In this document: one piece after another, positions 35,474 through 46,061 of the stretch
How positions within the stretch are numbered: the stretch's first letter is position 1
How the letters are laid out: every line of letters begins with the position of its first letter
Notes under the pieces: generated by a model
Told to the model about the DNA's origin: nothing
The model's input: the letters and a program-made list of their open reading frames with translations, nothing else
The model's database searches: none
NCBI GenBank assembly: GCA_947492825.1
Contig: CANLNT010000002.1
Span: 442,501 to 506,500, forward strand
Direction of reading: 5' to 3'
DNA: 64,000 nt
From: an uncultured Paracoccaceae bacterium
Lineage (GTDB): Bacteria > Pseudomonadota > Alphaproteobacteria > Rhodobacterales > Rhodobacteraceae
Translations under genes and position numbers: made by a program

Positions 35474-36315
35474 TACTTTGGTTCCAGCAGGTCCATCGCG
35501 TTCAGCAGCTCTGGGTCAAATGCGCCTTCTTCGGGGCGTGTGACGTCTGTTGCCGCCTCAAGTTCGGCCAGTCGTGCGAGGATTGCAGCCTCTTGCAATT
35601 GGCCTACGATTTCTTGGCGCATCTGGTCAAGTTCCGGCAGCGGTTGGTTGCGTCGGTCGTTCAGGGTGACGATGTGCCAGCCGAATTGCGTTTCGACCGG
35701 TTCAGACAACCCGCCGGGTTCTAGGTTTTGCACCGCTTCTTCGAACGCAGGCACCATCATGCCGGTTGAGAACCAGCCAAGTTCACCGCCAGAAGGACCA
35801 GACGGCCCGGTTGAGACGTCGCGGGCGACGTCGGCGAATTCTTCGCCTGCTGTGACGCGGTCACGGGCGGCTACGGCCGCTTCTTCGGTTTCGACCAGCA
35901 GGTGCGAGGCATTCCATTCAACCGTTGGGGTGCTGCCGTCGGTGATCTTCTCAAATTCGGCGATGATCGCCTCTTCTGTGACGGCGTCTTCAGCGATCTT
36001 GTTGATGGCCTCGCCAGCCATAAGGCTGCGTTCTTCGGTGCGTAGTGACAGCATGACGCGCGCAGGCACTTCGCCCGCGCTATCGGCCAGAAGCTGCTGT
36101 TGGATCAGTTGATCGAGAATGCCGTCAAACAGCGCCGAAACCGGGAAGTCGCGATAACGCGGGGGCAATTGCGCGCGAGCGATGATCATTTCACCCAGCG
36201 TGATTTCGGTATCGCCCACAGTTGCGACAACGGTGTTGGCGTCCTGCGCGGATGTGGCCCCGGCAAAAGCGGTCGAGAGGGCAAAAACACCCGCAAAAGT
36301 CACATGTTTCAGCAT
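35473..36315 (-). CDS. Exported parvulin-type peptidyl-prolyl isomerase
   Basis: A 280-residue periplasmic chaperone/isomerase. A signal peptide (cleavage after AGATSA, about residue 23) is followed by an N-terminal chaperone region and a parvulin (rotamase) domain: ASHLLVETEEAA, GPSGPSGGELGWFSTGMMVP, and QFGWHIVTLNDRR. Comparable to the PpiC/SurA group. First gene of the parvulin-argJ-mutT operon and divergent from secA, a placement consistent with care of secreted proteins. Confidence 0.88.
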   Translation of the reverse strand: MLKHVTFAGVFALSTAFAGATSAQDANTVVATVGDTEITLGEMIIARAQLPPRYRDFPVSALFDGILDQLIQQQLLADSAGEVPARVMLSLRTEERSLMAGEAINKIAEDAVTEEAIIAEFEKITDGSTPTVEWNASHLLVETEEAAVAARDRVTAGEEFADVARDVSTGPSGPSGGELGWFSTGMMVPAFEEAVQNLEPGGLSEPVETQFGWHIVTLNDRRNQPLPELDQMRQEIVGQLQEAAILARLAELEAATDVTRPEEGAFDPELLNAMDLLEPK

Positions 36316-36353
36316 TAAACGTTCCCTTGATGAGCCGTGCCGGGGGCGCGACG

Positions 36354-36382
36354 TTGACAGTGCATATCCGGCCCCTTACATC
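36354..36382 (+). promoter_or_regulatory. Candidate secA promoter
   Basis: A consensus -35 TTGACA (36354-36359), a 17-base spacer and TACATC (36377-36382) lie 120 bases before the secA start in the parvulin/secA divergent spacer. Confidence 0.55.
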
Positions 36383-36501
36383 CCGTAGAAGCCTCGAGGG
36401 GGCTGGTCTTGATCCCTGTTTAGGCCGGGCGCGTGACGCCCACAAGCGACCTCCTCTCAATTAGACGTCAGACGGGTGCAACGCACCATTTCGGAGAAGA
36501 T

Positions 36502-39216
36502 ATGCTCGGGTTTGAAACGATCAGTAAAAAAGTCTTTGGCACGCCGAGTGATCGGAAGGTGAAAAAGGCGCGGCCCTTGGTCGCCAAGATCAATGCACTT
36601 GAGGAAGAGTTCAAAGCACTGTCCGACGATGGGCTGAAGGAAAAGACGCAAGCGCTGGCCGAACGGGCGATGGGTGGCGAGAGTCTGGATGACCTGCTGC
36701 CAGAGGCCTTTGCCAACTGCCGCGAGGCCGCGCGCCGTGCGCTGGGGCTGCGGGCCTTTGACACACAGCTTTTGGGTGGGATTTTCCTGCACCAAGGCAA
36801 TATCGCCGAGATGAAGACGGGCGAGGGCAAGACGCTTGTGGCAACCTTTCCAGCCTATCTGAATGCGCTGACCGGAAAGGGCGTTCATATCGTCACGGTC
36901 AACGATTATCTGGCAAATCGTGATGCGGAGTGGATGGGCAAGGTCTATGCGGCCCTTGGTTTGACCACCGGTGTGGTGGTTCCGCAGCAGCCCGAGGACG
37001 AAAAAAAAGCGGCGTATGCCTGTGACGTGACCTATGCCACCAACAATGAGCTTGGGTTTGACTATCTGCGCGACAACATGAAGTCCGAGTTGGATCAGAT
37101 GTACCAGCGCCCCCACAACTTTGCGATCGTGGACGAGGTGGACAGCATTCTGATCGACGAGGCGCGGACGCCGCTGATCATCTCTGGCCCCGCGCAGGAC
37201 AGGTCCGAGATGTATCGCGAGATCGACAAGATCATCCCCGGTGTGGAAGAACAGCACTACACTTTGGACGAAAAGACCCGCCAGGCGACATTTACCGATG
37301 AGGGTAACGACTGGCTGGAAGAGCAGTTGTCGCGCATCGGGCTGCTGCCTGAGGGGCAGACGCTATACGACCCGGAGAGTGCTACCATTGTGCATCACGT
37401 CAGCCAGGGTCTGAAGGCGCACAAACTGTTCACAAAGGACAAGGACTACATCGTGCGCGACGGCGAGGTCGTGCTGATTGATGAATTCACCGGGCGGATG
37501 ATGATTGGTCGCCGCTTGTCGGACGGTTTGCATCAAGCGATTGAAGCCAAAGAAGGCGCTGCGATCAAGCCGGAAAACGTGACACTGGCGAGCGTGACGT
37601 TCCAAAACTACTTCCGTCTCTATAACAAGCTCGCAGGCATGACTGGCACGGCGTTGACCGAGGCGGATGAGTTTCAAGAGATCTATGGGTTGGGTGTGGT
37701 CGAGATGCCCACCAACAAGCCGATTGCCCGTGTGGACGAGAATGATCAGGTCTATCGCACCGCGAAGGAAAAGTTCGACGGTGTCGTGAAAGAGATCAAA
37801 GCCGCTCATGAAAAGGGTCAGCCGATCTTGGTGGGTACAACGTCCATCGACAAGTCGGAATTCCTGTCGAACCTCTTGAAGGCTGAAAACATCCCGCACA
37901 ATGTGCTGAACGCGCGTGAGCATGAAAAGGAAAGCCAGATCATCGCTGATGCCGGCAAGTTGGGCGCTGTGACAATTGCGACCAACATGGCTGGACGCGG
38001 CACCGACATTCAGCTGGGCGGTAACGTCGAAATGAAGGTGCTTGAGGCCTTGGCGACGGATCCCGATGCGAACCCGGATGAGGTCCGCGCCAAGATCGAA
38101 GCGGAACATGCAGGAGATAAGGAAAAGGTCTTGACCGCTGGTGGACTGTTCGTACTGGCCACGGAACGCCACGAAAGCCGCCGGATCGACAACCAGTTGC
38201 GCGGACGGTCTGGCCGTCAGGGTGATCCGGGGCGGTCGTCGTTCTTTCTGTCACTTGATGACGACCTTATGCGGATTTTCGGTTCAGAGCGCTTGGACAA
38301 GGTACTGGGCACGCTGGGCATGAAGGAAGGCGAGGCGATTGTGCACCCTTGGGTTAACAAGTCGCTGGAACGCGCGCAGGCCAAGGTCGAGGGGCGCAAT
38401 TTTGACATCCGTAAGCAGCTGTTGAAGTTTGATGATGTGATGAACGAGCAGCGCAAGGTGATCTTTAGCCAGCGTCGCGACATCATGGAAAGCCAGGACC
38501 TGTCCGAGATTACGCAGGACATGCGGTATCAGGTGATCGAAGATCTGGTGCAGGACTACATGCCGCCCAAGTCCTATGCAGACCAGTGGGATACTGAGGG
38601 TCTTTATGCGGCCACGATTGAAAAGCTGGGCATAGATGCGCCGGTGATGAAATGGGCCGAGGAAGAAGGCGTCGACGACGCGGTCATGCAAGAGCGGCTG
38701 GAAGAGGCCACAGACAAGCATATGGCCGAGAAGGAAGCGGCCTTTGGCGCAGAAACCATGCGCAATGTGGAAAAACAGCTGTTGTTGCAGACCATTGATG
38801 GCAAGTGGCGCGAGCATTTGTTGACGCTTGAACACCTGCGGTCAGTGGTTGGGTTTCGCGGCTATGCGCAGCGTGACCCGCTGAACGAATACAAGACCGA
38901 AGGATTCCAATTGTTCGAACGCTTGCTGGACAGCCTGCGTGAAGATGTGACGCAGAAACTGGGGCAGATCCGGCCCATGTCGGCCGAAGAGCAGCAGCAG
39001 CTAATTGCGCAGATGCAGGCCGCTCAACAGCAGGCCGCTGCCGCCGCTGACGACAGCGTTGCACGAGCCACGACAGATGCCACTGGGCAGGGATCGACCC
39101 CGCGCGAAGGCTTTGTCGAGGATGATCCGACCACATGGGGCAGCCCCGGCCGGAACGACCCTTGCCCATGCGGATCGGGCAAGAAGTTCAAGCACTGCCA
39201 CGGCCGGCTCGCCTGA
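36502..39216 (+). CDS. secA: Preprotein translocase ATPase SecA
   Basis: A 904-residue motor that drives protein export through SecYEG. Walker A is [11 protein letters not shown], the DEAD-like box [16 protein letters not shown], the second nucleotide-binding part has [10 protein letters not shown] and RSGRQGDPG, and the C-terminal zinc-binding tail is [17 protein letters not shown] 36502 ([13 protein letters not shown]) follows GGAGAAGA; upstream codons lack family character. Length is normal. Confidence 0.97.
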   Translation: MLGFETISKKVFGTPSDRKVKKARPLVAKINALEEEFKALSDDGLKEKTQALAERAMGGESLDDLLPEAFANCREAARRALGLRAFDTQLLGGIFLHQGNIAEMKTGEGKTLVATFPAYLNALTGKGVHIVTVNDYLANRDAEWMGKVYAALGLTTGVVVPQQPEDEKKAAYACDVTYATNNELGFDYLRDNMKSELDQMYQRPHNFAIVDEVDSILIDEARTPLIISGPAQDRSEMYREIDKIIPGVEEQHYTLDEKTRQATFTDEGNDWLEEQLSRIGLLPEGQTLYDPESATIVHHVSQGLKAHKLFTKDKDYIVRDGEVVLIDEFTGRMMIGRRLSDGLHQAIEAKEGAAIKPENVTLASVTFQNYFRLYNKLAGMTGTALTEADEFQEIYGLGVVEMPTNKPIARVDENDQVYRTAKEKFDGVVKEIKAAHEKGQPILVGTTSIDKSEFLSNLLKAENIPHNVLNAREHEKESQIIADAGKLGAVTIATNMAGRGTDIQLGGNVEMKVLEALATDPDANPDEVRAKIEAEHAGDKEKVLTAGGLFVLATERHESRRIDNQLRGRSGRQGDPGRSSFFLSLDDDLMRIFGSERLDKVLGTLGMKEGEAIVHPWVNKSLERAQAKVEGRNFDIRKQLLKFDDVMNEQRKVIFSQRRDIMESQDLSEITQDMRYQVIEDLVQDYMPPKSYADQWDTEGLYAATIEKLGIDAPVMKWAEEEGVDDAVMQERLEEATDKHMAEKEAAFGAETMRNVEKQLLLQTIDGKWREHLLTLEHLRSVVGFRGYAQRDPLNEYKTEGFQLFERLLDSLREDVTQKLGQIRPMSAEEQQQLIAQMQAAQQQAAAAADDSVARATTDATGQGSTPREGFVEDDPTTWGSPGRNDPCPCGSGKKFKHCHGRLA

Positions 39217-39320
39217 TCCTCGCCCCATTTACGACATGTTAATACCTTTCCGCGGTCCATCTGCGGTCACGGGAAGGTGACAGTTTCGGCCCCAATCTCT
39301 TGCTGGGGAACGGAACGGAC

Positions 39321-40397
39321 ATGGCACAGACACGAACAAGACGTCAGTTGGCGACTGCCGGTGCGACTTTTGCAATCGCGCTGAGCATCGGATTTGTGAT
39401 GCAATATGGCGACGCAGTTGCCGGGCGCTGGGGCGCGGATGCGCCTGTGGCGGGCCCCGAGACCCGATTGGACCCAGAAACTGTGGTGGTCCCTGTGGCG
39501 GCGAGTGTTGCTGTCCCCACAACGCTGGCGATGCCTAGCGCAAGCCTGCCGCGTTTTGAGAAAGTCGGATACACCGAAGGCCTGAGCGAGATTGACGCAC
39601 CGTTGATGTCTGTCCCGTCAGCCACTGATGTGGCGGCCACCGATATCATTGCGACAGATGCCGTTGAAACGCCCGAGCCGCTGATCACTCCGATCCCCGA
39701 GGTCGCAGAAGCACCAGCATGTGACACCACATTGACGGCGACCCCCACGGATTTAGCAATGGTCGAGCTGACATTGGCGGATGATTGCCGCCCGGATGCC
39801 GTGGTCTCGATCCACCATCAGGGCATGATGTTTCATGCTTTGACAGACGGAAATGGCAACTTGACCGTGACTGTCCCGGCGTTGGCAACCGAAGCTTTCT
39901 TTATCGCGGCCTATGACGACGGCGAAGGTGCCGTGGCGATCACGGGCGTGCCAAGCCTTGCGATGTACGATCGCGCCGTACTGCAGTGGCAAGGTGAAGA
40001 TGACGTTCAGTTGCATGCCTTTGAGTTTGGCGCAAGCTATGGTGAAAACGGCCACATCTGGGCGGCGTCTGCCGCTGATCCGACACGGGCCGTGGCCGGA
40101 TTGGGCGGCTTTCTGACAAGCCTTGGCGATGCGTCAGTGCCGGATGCGTTGATGGCAGAAGTCTACACCTTCCCCAGCGGAATTGCCCTACGTGACGGCG
40201 CGATTGAGATCAGCGTCGAGGCAGAAGTGACAGAGCGGAACTGCGGCCGTCTGGTCGAGGCGCAAAGCATACAATTGGTCCCCGGGGAAGCGGCAGCTGC
40301 CACTGATCTGACGATGACCATGCCGGGGTGCGACGCTGTGGGCGAATATCTTGTATTGAAAAACATGTTTCAGGACCTGACACTCGCGTCGAAATGA
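39321..40397 (+). CDS. N-terminally anchored extracytoplasmic protein, function unknown
   Basis: A 358-residue protein. One hydrophobic segment (about residues 14-32, GATFAIALSIGFVMQYGDAV) anchors it or serves as signal; residues 35-130 are Val/Ala/Thr/Pro-rich and probably extended; residues 135-330 look like beta-rich domains with cysteines at the edges (ACDTTL, DDCRPD, RNCGR, PGCDA) that could pair in the periplasm. ATG 39321 follows GGAACGGA. The stop overlaps the next start as ATGA, so it is coupled to the PstS/OmpA gene. Relatives near secA in this family are sometimes labelled translocase, but nothing in the sequence supports that. Confidence 0.65.
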   Translation: MAQTRTRRQLATAGATFAIALSIGFVMQYGDAVAGRWGADAPVAGPETRLDPETVVVPVAASVAVPTTLAMPSASLPRFEKVGYTEGLSEIDAPLMSVPSATDVAATDIIATDAVETPEPLITPIPEVAEAPACDTTLTATPTDLAMVELTLADDCRPDAVVSIHHQGMMFHALTDGNGNLTVTVPALATEAFFIAAYDDGEGAVAITGVPSLAMYDRAVLQWQGEDDVQLHAFEFGASYGENGHIWAASAADPTRAVAGLGGFLTSLGDASVPDALMAEVYTFPSGIALRDGAIEISVEAEVTERNCGRLVEAQSIQLVPGEAAAATDLTMTMPGCDAVGEYLVLKNMFQDLTLASK

Positions 40398-41950
40398 CGT
40401 GCAAACAAAGGTTCAAAGAGCTTGTGAAATGTGCGGCGGTCTTCGCCGCACTTTTGCTTTGTGGGCGAGCCGCGGCGCAGGATGTGACGATAATCAGTCG
40501 CGGTGGTGCGCTATCTGTAACTGGCCGCGTCATCGGGTTTGACGGCACTTACTTGCAAATTGAATCACCCTACGGGCCGCTGACGCTGAATTATGCTCAG
40601 GTGACCTGTTCCGGTACCGCCTGTCCAAATCCTCAGAGCCATATTCCGGTCGTTCGCATGTCGGGCGCAGCGCAGATGGCTGACGTGCTGATACCGGCGC
40701 TGATCGATGGCTATGCCCGCGCACAGGGATGGCGCAGTGCGCTGCGGCAACTGGGCCCGACACGCCTGCGGATCGAGCTATCTGATGACAATGGTGTCGT
40801 GGGGGTCTTTTCCGTGCATGGCACGACATCAGACGAGGGGTTTGCTGATCTGATCGCGTTTCAATCCGACATGGCCCTGTCCACGCGCGAAGTGTCACCA
40901 ACTGAGCTTGCCTTGGGGCACGAGGTGGGGCTGGGCGCGTTAGACAGTGCTTTGCAAAGCCGGATTGTTGGGTTGGATGCTTTGGTGCCGGTGATCTCTG
41001 CGCAGAACAATGTGGGGGACGTGTCACTGTCTGAACTGGCGGGGATCATGGCAGGTGCCATCACGGATTGGGGTGCGCTAGGCGGGAATGACGCGCCGAT
41101 CACATTGCACCTTGGCTCGCAGCGCAACGGGCAAGTGCAATTCCTGGCCACGGTCTTGGGCGCAGAGCCAACCGCGGGGGCGATCCATCACGATACCACG
41201 GCAGACATGGCTGCCGCCGTTGCACGCGACCCGGATGGGTTGGGCATTGGAAGCTTGGGTGAAACGGGTGTGGCGGCGCCGGTGGCGTTGTCTGATGCCT
41301 GCGGATTCATTTCCGCGCCACGGGTTACAGCCCTGAAGGCCCAGGATTATCCGCTGACAGCACCACTGTTCATTTACCTGCCAGAGTGGCGGTTACACCC
41401 CGTTGCGCGGGGGTTTCTTAGTTTCCTGCGCACCCCTGCAGCACAGTTGATCGTGCGGCGGGCGGGGTTTGTCGATCAGGGCGCAGTGCCGGTGCCATTG
41501 GATGCGCAGGGGCAGCGGTTTGTCAGCGCGATTGCCGCTGCCGGGCCAGAGATCCAGCTGCCGGAACTACAGCGGATGGTGCGGATCCTGACCGCCCTGA
41601 CGCGACAGTCTGTCAGCTTTCGGTTTGAGGTCGGATCAACGCGGCTGGACGCGGGATCACGTTCGAACTTGACCCTGTTGGCGCAGCGGATCAATGACGG
41701 GGCCTATGCCGGACGCACGCTGTGGTTGGTTGGGTTCAGTGACGGGCGCGGGGACGCGCTGGCGAACCGCGATCTGTCAAGCGCGCGTGCAGAGGCGGTG
41801 AAACGCGATCTGCTGGACCTGTTGGGCGCCTTGCCTGAGGGTGTGACGCTCGAGACGGAAGCCTTTGGCGAGGCGCTGCCAATGGGATGTGATGACACCG
41901 AATGGGGACGACAGATGAACCGGCGGGTCGAGCTTTGGGTGTCAGAGTAA
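40394..41950 (+). CDS. PstS-like ligand-binding domain fused to an OmpA domain
   Basis: A 518-residue exported protein. Signal peptide to about residue 27 (CGRAAAQ). Residues 30-80 form a small domain with a CSGTAC pair. Residues ~85-380 resemble the phosphate-binding PBP fold (VSLSELAGIMAGAITDWGALG, DPDGLGIGSLGETG). The C-terminal ~125 residues are an OmpA peptidoglycan-binding domain (RFEVGSTRLDAGSRSNLTLL; GFSDGRGDALANRDLSSARA, with Asp and Arg in the usual ligand places). It should tether a phosphate- or anion-binding module to the cell wall. No pst transporter gene is adjacent. Its stop overlaps convergent radC by 9 bases. Confidence 0.82.
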   Translation: MTCKQRFKELVKCAAVFAALLLCGRAAAQDVTIISRGGALSVTGRVIGFDGTYLQIESPYGPLTLNYAQVTCSGTACPNPQSHIPVVRMSGAAQMADVLIPALIDGYARAQGWRSALRQLGPTRLRIELSDDNGVVGVFSVHGTTSDEGFADLIAFQSDMALSTREVSPTELALGHEVGLGALDSALQSRIVGLDALVPVISAQNNVGDVSLSELAGIMAGAITDWGALGGNDAPITLHLGSQRNGQVQFLATVLGAEPTAGAIHHDTTADMAAAVARDPDGLGIGSLGETGVAAPVALSDACGFISAPRVTALKAQDYPLTAPLFIYLPEWRLHPVARGFLSFLRTPAAQLIVRRAGFVDQGAVPVPLDAQGQRFVSAIAAAGPEIQLPELQRMVRILTALTRQSVSFRFEVGSTRLDAGSRSNLTLLAQRINDGAYAGRTLWLVGFSDGRGDALANRDLSSARAEAVKRDLLDLLGALPEGVTLETEAFGEALPMGCDDTEWGRQMNRRVELWVSE

Positions 41951-42691
41951 CCCTTCGGCCCGAAAGCTGAGTTCGCGGTTTTTGCCGATGATCAGATGGT
42001 CATGAACCTGTACATCTACGGCATAGGCGGCATTGGTGATCTTGGCGGTCATTTCGATATCGGCGCTGCTGGGCGTCGGGTCACCAGAGGGGTGATTGTG
42101 GACGAGAATCAGCGCCGCGGCATTGAGTTCAAGCGCGCGTTTGACAACCTCGCGCGGGTACACGGGGACATGGTCGATGGTGCCTTTGGCCTGTTCTTCG
42201 TCGGCAATCAGCGTGTTTTTGGTATCAAGGTAGAGAATGCGAAACTGTTCGGTGTCGCGATGCGCCATGACTGTGTGACAATAGTCGATGATTGCTTGCC
42301 AGCTTGAGATCACGTGCCTTTGCATCACGCGGGACCGGGCGAGGCGGTGGGCGGCAGCCTCGACTATTTTGAGTTCGGTTACGACGGCATCACCAATGCC
42401 GCTGACAGCACGCAACTGGCTGATCGGCGCGGCTAGGACGCTGTTGAAATCGCTGAATTGGTCCAGCAGCGCGCGAGCCAACGGTTTGACGTCCTGCCGG
42501 GGAATGGCGCGAAACAGGACAAGTTCAAGAAGTTCATAGTCCGGCATCGCCGTCGCACCGCCAATGAGGAACCGTTCACGCAGACGCTTGCGATGATCTT
42601 TGATGTAGGACGGTAGTTTCGCGGGGACGGGCGCAGGTGTCGCCTCGTCCAGGTCGCGAAACAGGCCAGGGGTTTCGGCGAAATGGGACAT
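41942..42691 (-). CDS. radC: RadC-family JAB/MPN domain protein
   Basis: A 249-residue protein with an N-terminal helix-hairpin-helix region (LLDQFSDFNSVLAAPIS, GIGDAVVTELKIVEA) and the JAB metal-binding motif HNHPSGDPTPSSAD (HxH-x7-SxxD), expected to bind zinc. Despite the name, a DNA repair role is doubted and the function remains unclear. A long inverted repeat spans its start codon (42679-42703). Confidence 0.9.
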   Translation of the reverse strand: MSHFAETPGLFRDLDEATPAPVPAKLPSYIKDHRKRLRERFLIGGATAMPDYELLELVLFRAIPRQDVKPLARALLDQFSDFNSVLAAPISQLRAVSGIGDAVVTELKIVEAAAHRLARSRVMQRHVISSWQAIIDYCHTVMAHRDTEQFRILYLDTKNTLIADEEQAKGTIDHVPVYPREVVKRALELNAAALILVHNHPSGDPTPSSADIEMTAKITNAAYAVDVQVHDHLIIGKNRELSFRAEGLL

Positions 42692-42703
42692 ATGCCCATT
42701 TCG
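42679..42703 (-). promoter_or_regulatory. Inverted repeat enclosing the radC start codon
   Basis: CGAAATGGG and CCCATTTCG, perfect 9-base arms, are separated by a 7-base loop that contains the radC ATG (42689-42691). In the mRNA the start codon would sit in the loop of a 9-bp hairpin and no classical ribosome-binding site is exposed, suggesting translational control; it could alternatively be a protein-binding operator. Confidence 0.45.
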
Positions 42704-42740
42704 CGCGATTCAGGTGAAAGATTGGTTAACGATGGGCGGC

Positions 42741-43880
42741 TTAGCCCTTCATCGAATCCCAAAACCCTTTGACCGATTTGAAGAACTTTGACCCATGCGG
42801 GTTGTTCTCTTCACTCAACTTGTCGAATTCCTTGAGGATTTCCCGCTGGCGACTGGTCAGGTTTACCGGTGTTTCAACCGCCAGTTCGATGAACATATCA
42901 CCCGCACCGCCGCCGCGTAGGGCAGGCATGCCTTTCCCGCGCAGGCGCATTTGTCGACCCGATTGCGACCCTTCCGGAATCTTCACACGGCTGCGGCCGC
43001 CGTCGATTGTTGGCACTTCGATCTCTCCTCCCAGGGCCGCAGAGGCGATGCTGACCGGGACGCGGCAAAAGAGGTTGTTGTTCTCACGCTCAAAAAGCGC
43101 GTGCTGCGTAACCTCGATAAAGATGTAGAGGTCACCCGCAGGGCCGCCGCGCATCCCGGCCTCACCTTCGCCCGCGAGGCGGATGCGGGTTCCGGTTTCG
43201 ACGCCCGCGGGGATGTTGACCGACAGCGATTTCTCTTTCTCGACGCGGCCCGCGCCGTGGCAGGTGTGGCAAGGGTCCTTAATCGTTTGGCCCATACCGT
43301 TGCACGTCGGGCAGGTGCGTTCGACGGTGAAGAATCCCTGTTGCGCGCGAACCTTGCCCATGCCGTTGCAGGTGGGGCAGTTCTGCGGCTCTGATCCGCC
43401 TTCGGCACCCGTGCCGTTACAGGCATCACACCCGACAGCAGTGGGCACCGTGATGGTTTTCTGCATGCCCGCAAAGGCGTCTTCGAGGTTGATGCGCAGG
43501 TTATAGCGCAGGTCATTGCCGCGCTGGGCGCGGTTGCGCCCGCCGCCGCGGCCACCGCCCATCATGTCGCCGAAAAGGTCGTCAAACACATCAGAGAAGG
43601 CAGAAGCAAAATCGCCCTGACCGCCGCCGGGCCGACCGCCGCCGCCCATGCCGCCCTCGAAAGCGGCGTGGCCAAAGCGGTCATAGGCCGCTTTTTTCTC
43701 GGCGTCTTTCAGGACGTCATACGCTTCGGCCGCTTCCTTGAACTGCTCTTCCGCCTTTGGGTTGTCTGCGTTGCGGTCCGGGTGCAATTCCTTGGCCTTT
43801 TGGCGATAGGCCTTCTTGATTTCAGCAGCATCAGCGCCTTTGGCGACGCCGAGCGTTTCATAATAATCGCGTTTTGCCAT
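42741..43880 (-). CDS. dnaJ: Chaperone protein DnaJ
   Basis: A 379-residue Hsp40 co-chaperone. J domain 1-70 with HPD ([16 protein letters not shown]), a Gly/Phe-Gly/Arg linker ([16 protein letters not shown]), four zinc-finger repeats ([16 protein letters not shown] twice, CHTCHGAG) and the C-terminal peptide-binding domain. Full length. It follows dnaK with a terminator-like hairpin between, so dnaJ expression may be reduced relative to dnaK. Confidence 0.97.
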   Translation of the reverse strand: MAKRDYYETLGVAKGADAAEIKKAYRQKAKELHPDRNADNPKAEEQFKEAAEAYDVLKDAEKKAAYDRFGHAAFEGGMGGGGRPGGGQGDFASAFSDVFDDLFGDMMGGGRGGGRNRAQRGNDLRYNLRINLEDAFAGMQKTITVPTAVGCDACNGTGAEGGSEPQNCPTCNGMGKVRAQQGFFTVERTCPTCNGMGQTIKDPCHTCHGAGRVEKEKSLSVNIPAGVETGTRIRLAGEGEAGMRGGPAGDLYIFIEVTQHALFERENNNLFCRVPVSIASAALGGEIEVPTIDGGRSRVKIPEGSQSGRQMRLRGKGMPALRGGGAGDMFIELAVETPVNLTSRQREILKEFDKLSEENNPHGSKFFKSVKGFWDSMKG

Positions 43881-43904
43881 GTTCAGTTTTCCCCTTTGGG
43901 AATG

Positions 43905-43936
43905 GAAAAAGACCGACCCGGTTCCTCGGGCCGGTC
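43905..43936 (-). terminator. Hairpin and T-run between dnaK and dnaJ
   Basis: Reading the minus strand, GACCGGCCCG pairs with CGGGTCGGTC (one G-T pair) around loop AGGAAC, followed by TTTTTCC. It lies 21 bases after the dnaK stop and 25 bases before the dnaJ start: probably a partial terminator setting the DnaK/DnaJ ratio. Confidence 0.65.
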
Positions 43937-43956
43937 CATTTCGCTAGGCTGTCGCC

Positions 43957-45873
43957 TTAGTCACGCTTGTCGTCGCCCAAATCTTCGAAGTCGGCATCAA
44001 CGATGTCTTCTTCGTCAGCGCCTTTTGGCTCTTCGTCTGGGTCAACCTCACCGGCCTCTTCCTGGCTGGCCTTGTAGATGGCTTCGCCCAGTTTCATGGC
44101 CGATTCAGTGACATTCTGGATGCCCGACTTGATCTTGTCTGCGGTGATGTCGTCCTTTTCGAGGTCGTCCTTCAGCGCGGCAATCGCAAGTTCGATGGCT
44201 TCAACCGTGGTTGGATCAACCTTGTCGGAATGCTCCTCCAGTGACTTTTCGGTGGAGTGGATCAGGCTTTCAGCGCTGTTGCGCGCTTCGACCATTTCCT
44301 TGCGTTCCTTATCGGCCTCTGCGTTTTCTTCGGCGTCCTTGACCATCGCTTCGATGTCGTCATCGGACAGACCGCCAGAGGCCTGAATGGTGATCGACTG
44401 CTCTTTGCCGGTGCCTTTGTCCTTGGCGGCAACCGATACGATGCCGTTGGCGTCGATGTCGAATGTCACCTCGATCTGCGGCATGCCGCGTGGTGCGGGC
44501 GGGATGTCTTCAAGGTTGAACTGGCCCAACATTTTGTTGTCGGCGGCCATCTCACGCTCACCCTGGAACACGCGCAGTGTCACGGCGTTCTGGTTATCCT
44601 CGGCGGTCGAGAATGTTTGCGACTTCTTGGTTGGGATCGTGGTGTTGCGGTCGATCAGGCGGGTAAACACTCCGCCCAGCGTTTCGATGCCCAAGGACAG
44701 TGGCGTGACGTCCAGCAGAACCACGTCTTTGACGTCGCCCTGAAGAACACCGGCCTGAATGGCGGCACCCATGGCAACAACTTCATCGGGGTTCACACCC
44801 TGATGAGGCTCTTTGCCGAAGAATTTGGTCACTTCTTCTTTCACGCGGGGCATACGGGTCATACCGCCGACAAGAACGACTTCGTCGATGTCAGATGTGG
44901 ACAGGCCCGCGTCTTTGATCGCAGCCTGACAAGGCTTCATTGAGGATTTGATTAGGTCAGACACCAGCGACTCCAGCTTTGCACGGGTCAGTTTCATGAC
45001 CATGTGGAGCGGCTGGCCGTTGGATCCCATCGAGATAAACGGCTGGTTGATTTCTGTTGTCGAGGACGAAGACAGTTCGATCTTGGCTTTTTCAGCCGCT
45101 TCTTTCAGGCGCTGCAAAGCCATCTTGTCTTTGGTCAGGTCGACGGAGTGTTCCTTTTTGAACTCATCCGCGAGGTAATTGACGATGCGCATGTCAAAGT
45201 CTTCACCACCCAGGAAGGTATCACCGTTGGTGGATTTCACTTCGAACAGGCCATCGTCGATCTCGAGGATCGTCACGTCGAAGGTACCACCGCCAAGGTC
45301 ATAGACCGCGATGGTTTTGGTTTCTTTCTTGTCGAGGCCATAGGCCAGTGCAGCGGCGGTTGGTTCGTTGATGATGCGCAGCACCTCGAGGCCCGCGATT
45401 TTGCCGGCGTCTTTGGTCGCCTGACGCTGGGCGTCGTTGAAGTAAGCAGGCACGGTGATGACCGCTTGGGTCACGTCTTCGCCTAGGTAGGACTCAGCAG
45501 TTTCTTTCATCTTGCCAAGGATGAAGGCAGAGATTTGTGAAGGGGAGTATTTCTCACCCTTGCTTTCGACCCACGCGTCGCCGTTGCCGCCGTCAACGAC
45601 AGCGAACGGCATGTTCTTTTTGTCTTTGGCAAGATCCTTGTCGTCGAAACGGCGGCCGATCAGGCGCTTGACGGCAAAGATGGTGTTTTCGGGGTTGGTG
45701 ACGGCCTGACGCTTTGCAGGTTGGCCGACGAGACGCTCATCATCTGTGAAGGCGACGATCGACGGCGTGGTGCGGGCACCTTCGCTGTTTTCGATCACGC
45801 GGGGCTTGGAGCCGTCCATGATGGCGATACAAGAGTTAGTGGTTCCGAGGTCAATTCCGATGACTTTGGCCAT
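43957..45873 (-). CDS. dnaK: Chaperone protein DnaK (Hsp70)
   Basis: A 638-residue Hsp70. ATPase domain starts [17 protein letters not shown], with [17 protein letters not shown] and [12 protein letters not shown]; substrate domain from about residue 390 ([17 protein letters not shown]), ending in an acidic tail. ATG 45873 is the only sensible start. Expected heat-shock control; a vegetative-looking promoter is visible upstream. Confidence 0.98.
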   Translation of the reverse strand: MAKVIGIDLGTTNSCIAIMDGSKPRVIENSEGARTTPSIVAFTDDERLVGQPAKRQAVTNPENTIFAVKRLIGRRFDDKDLAKDKKNMPFAVVDGGNGDAWVESKGEKYSPSQISAFILGKMKETAESYLGEDVTQAVITVPAYFNDAQRQATKDAGKIAGLEVLRIINEPTAAALAYGLDKKETKTIAVYDLGGGTFDVTILEIDDGLFEVKSTNGDTFLGGEDFDMRIVNYLADEFKKEHSVDLTKDKMALQRLKEAAEKAKIELSSSSTTEINQPFISMGSNGQPLHMVMKLTRAKLESLVSDLIKSSMKPCQAAIKDAGLSTSDIDEVVLVGGMTRMPRVKEEVTKFFGKEPHQGVNPDEVVAMGAAIQAGVLQGDVKDVVLLDVTPLSLGIETLGGVFTRLIDRNTTIPTKKSQTFSTAEDNQNAVTLRVFQGEREMAADNKMLGQFNLEDIPPAPRGMPQIEVTFDIDANGIVSVAAKDKGTGKEQSITIQASGGLSDDDIEAMVKDAEENAEADKERKEMVEARNSAESLIHSTEKSLEEHSDKVDPTTVEAIELAIAALKDDLEKDDITADKIKSGIQNVTESAMKLGEAIYKASQEEAGEVDPDEEPKGADEEDIVDADFEDLGDDKRD

Positions 45874-45985
45874 GTTTCAAATCCCTTTAGCTTCAGGCGG
45901 TTTGAGCGGCGCGAACCCGTTTCGGCACCCGCGCCTATTTTCATGAATTGCGATCGGGCTTTTCGGCCCGTCTCGCGACTTCGCG

Positions 45986-46014
45986 TATATAGGGTTGGGT
46001 TTTGGGGGCTGCAA
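45986..46014 (-). promoter_or_regulatory. Candidate dnaK promoter
   Basis: On the minus strand TTGCAG (46014-46009), a 17-base spacer and TATATA (45991-45986) lie 113 bases upstream of the dnaK start. The spacer ends with CCC directly before TATATA, giving some resemblance to an alphaproteobacterial heat-shock (sigma-32) -10 element (CCCTATATA), so both forms of polymerase could use it. Confidence 0.5.
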
Positions 46015-46061
46015 CCGCCTGCGGGCCCTGATTTGCGCCCAAAACCGGAATCTTTGCGGTG

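Noticed and set aside
39321-40397. Annotation of the anchored protein as a translocase because it follows secA
   Set aside because: Only the neighbourhood suggests it; there is one hydrophobic segment and no translocase motif, and the genes are separated by 104 bases.
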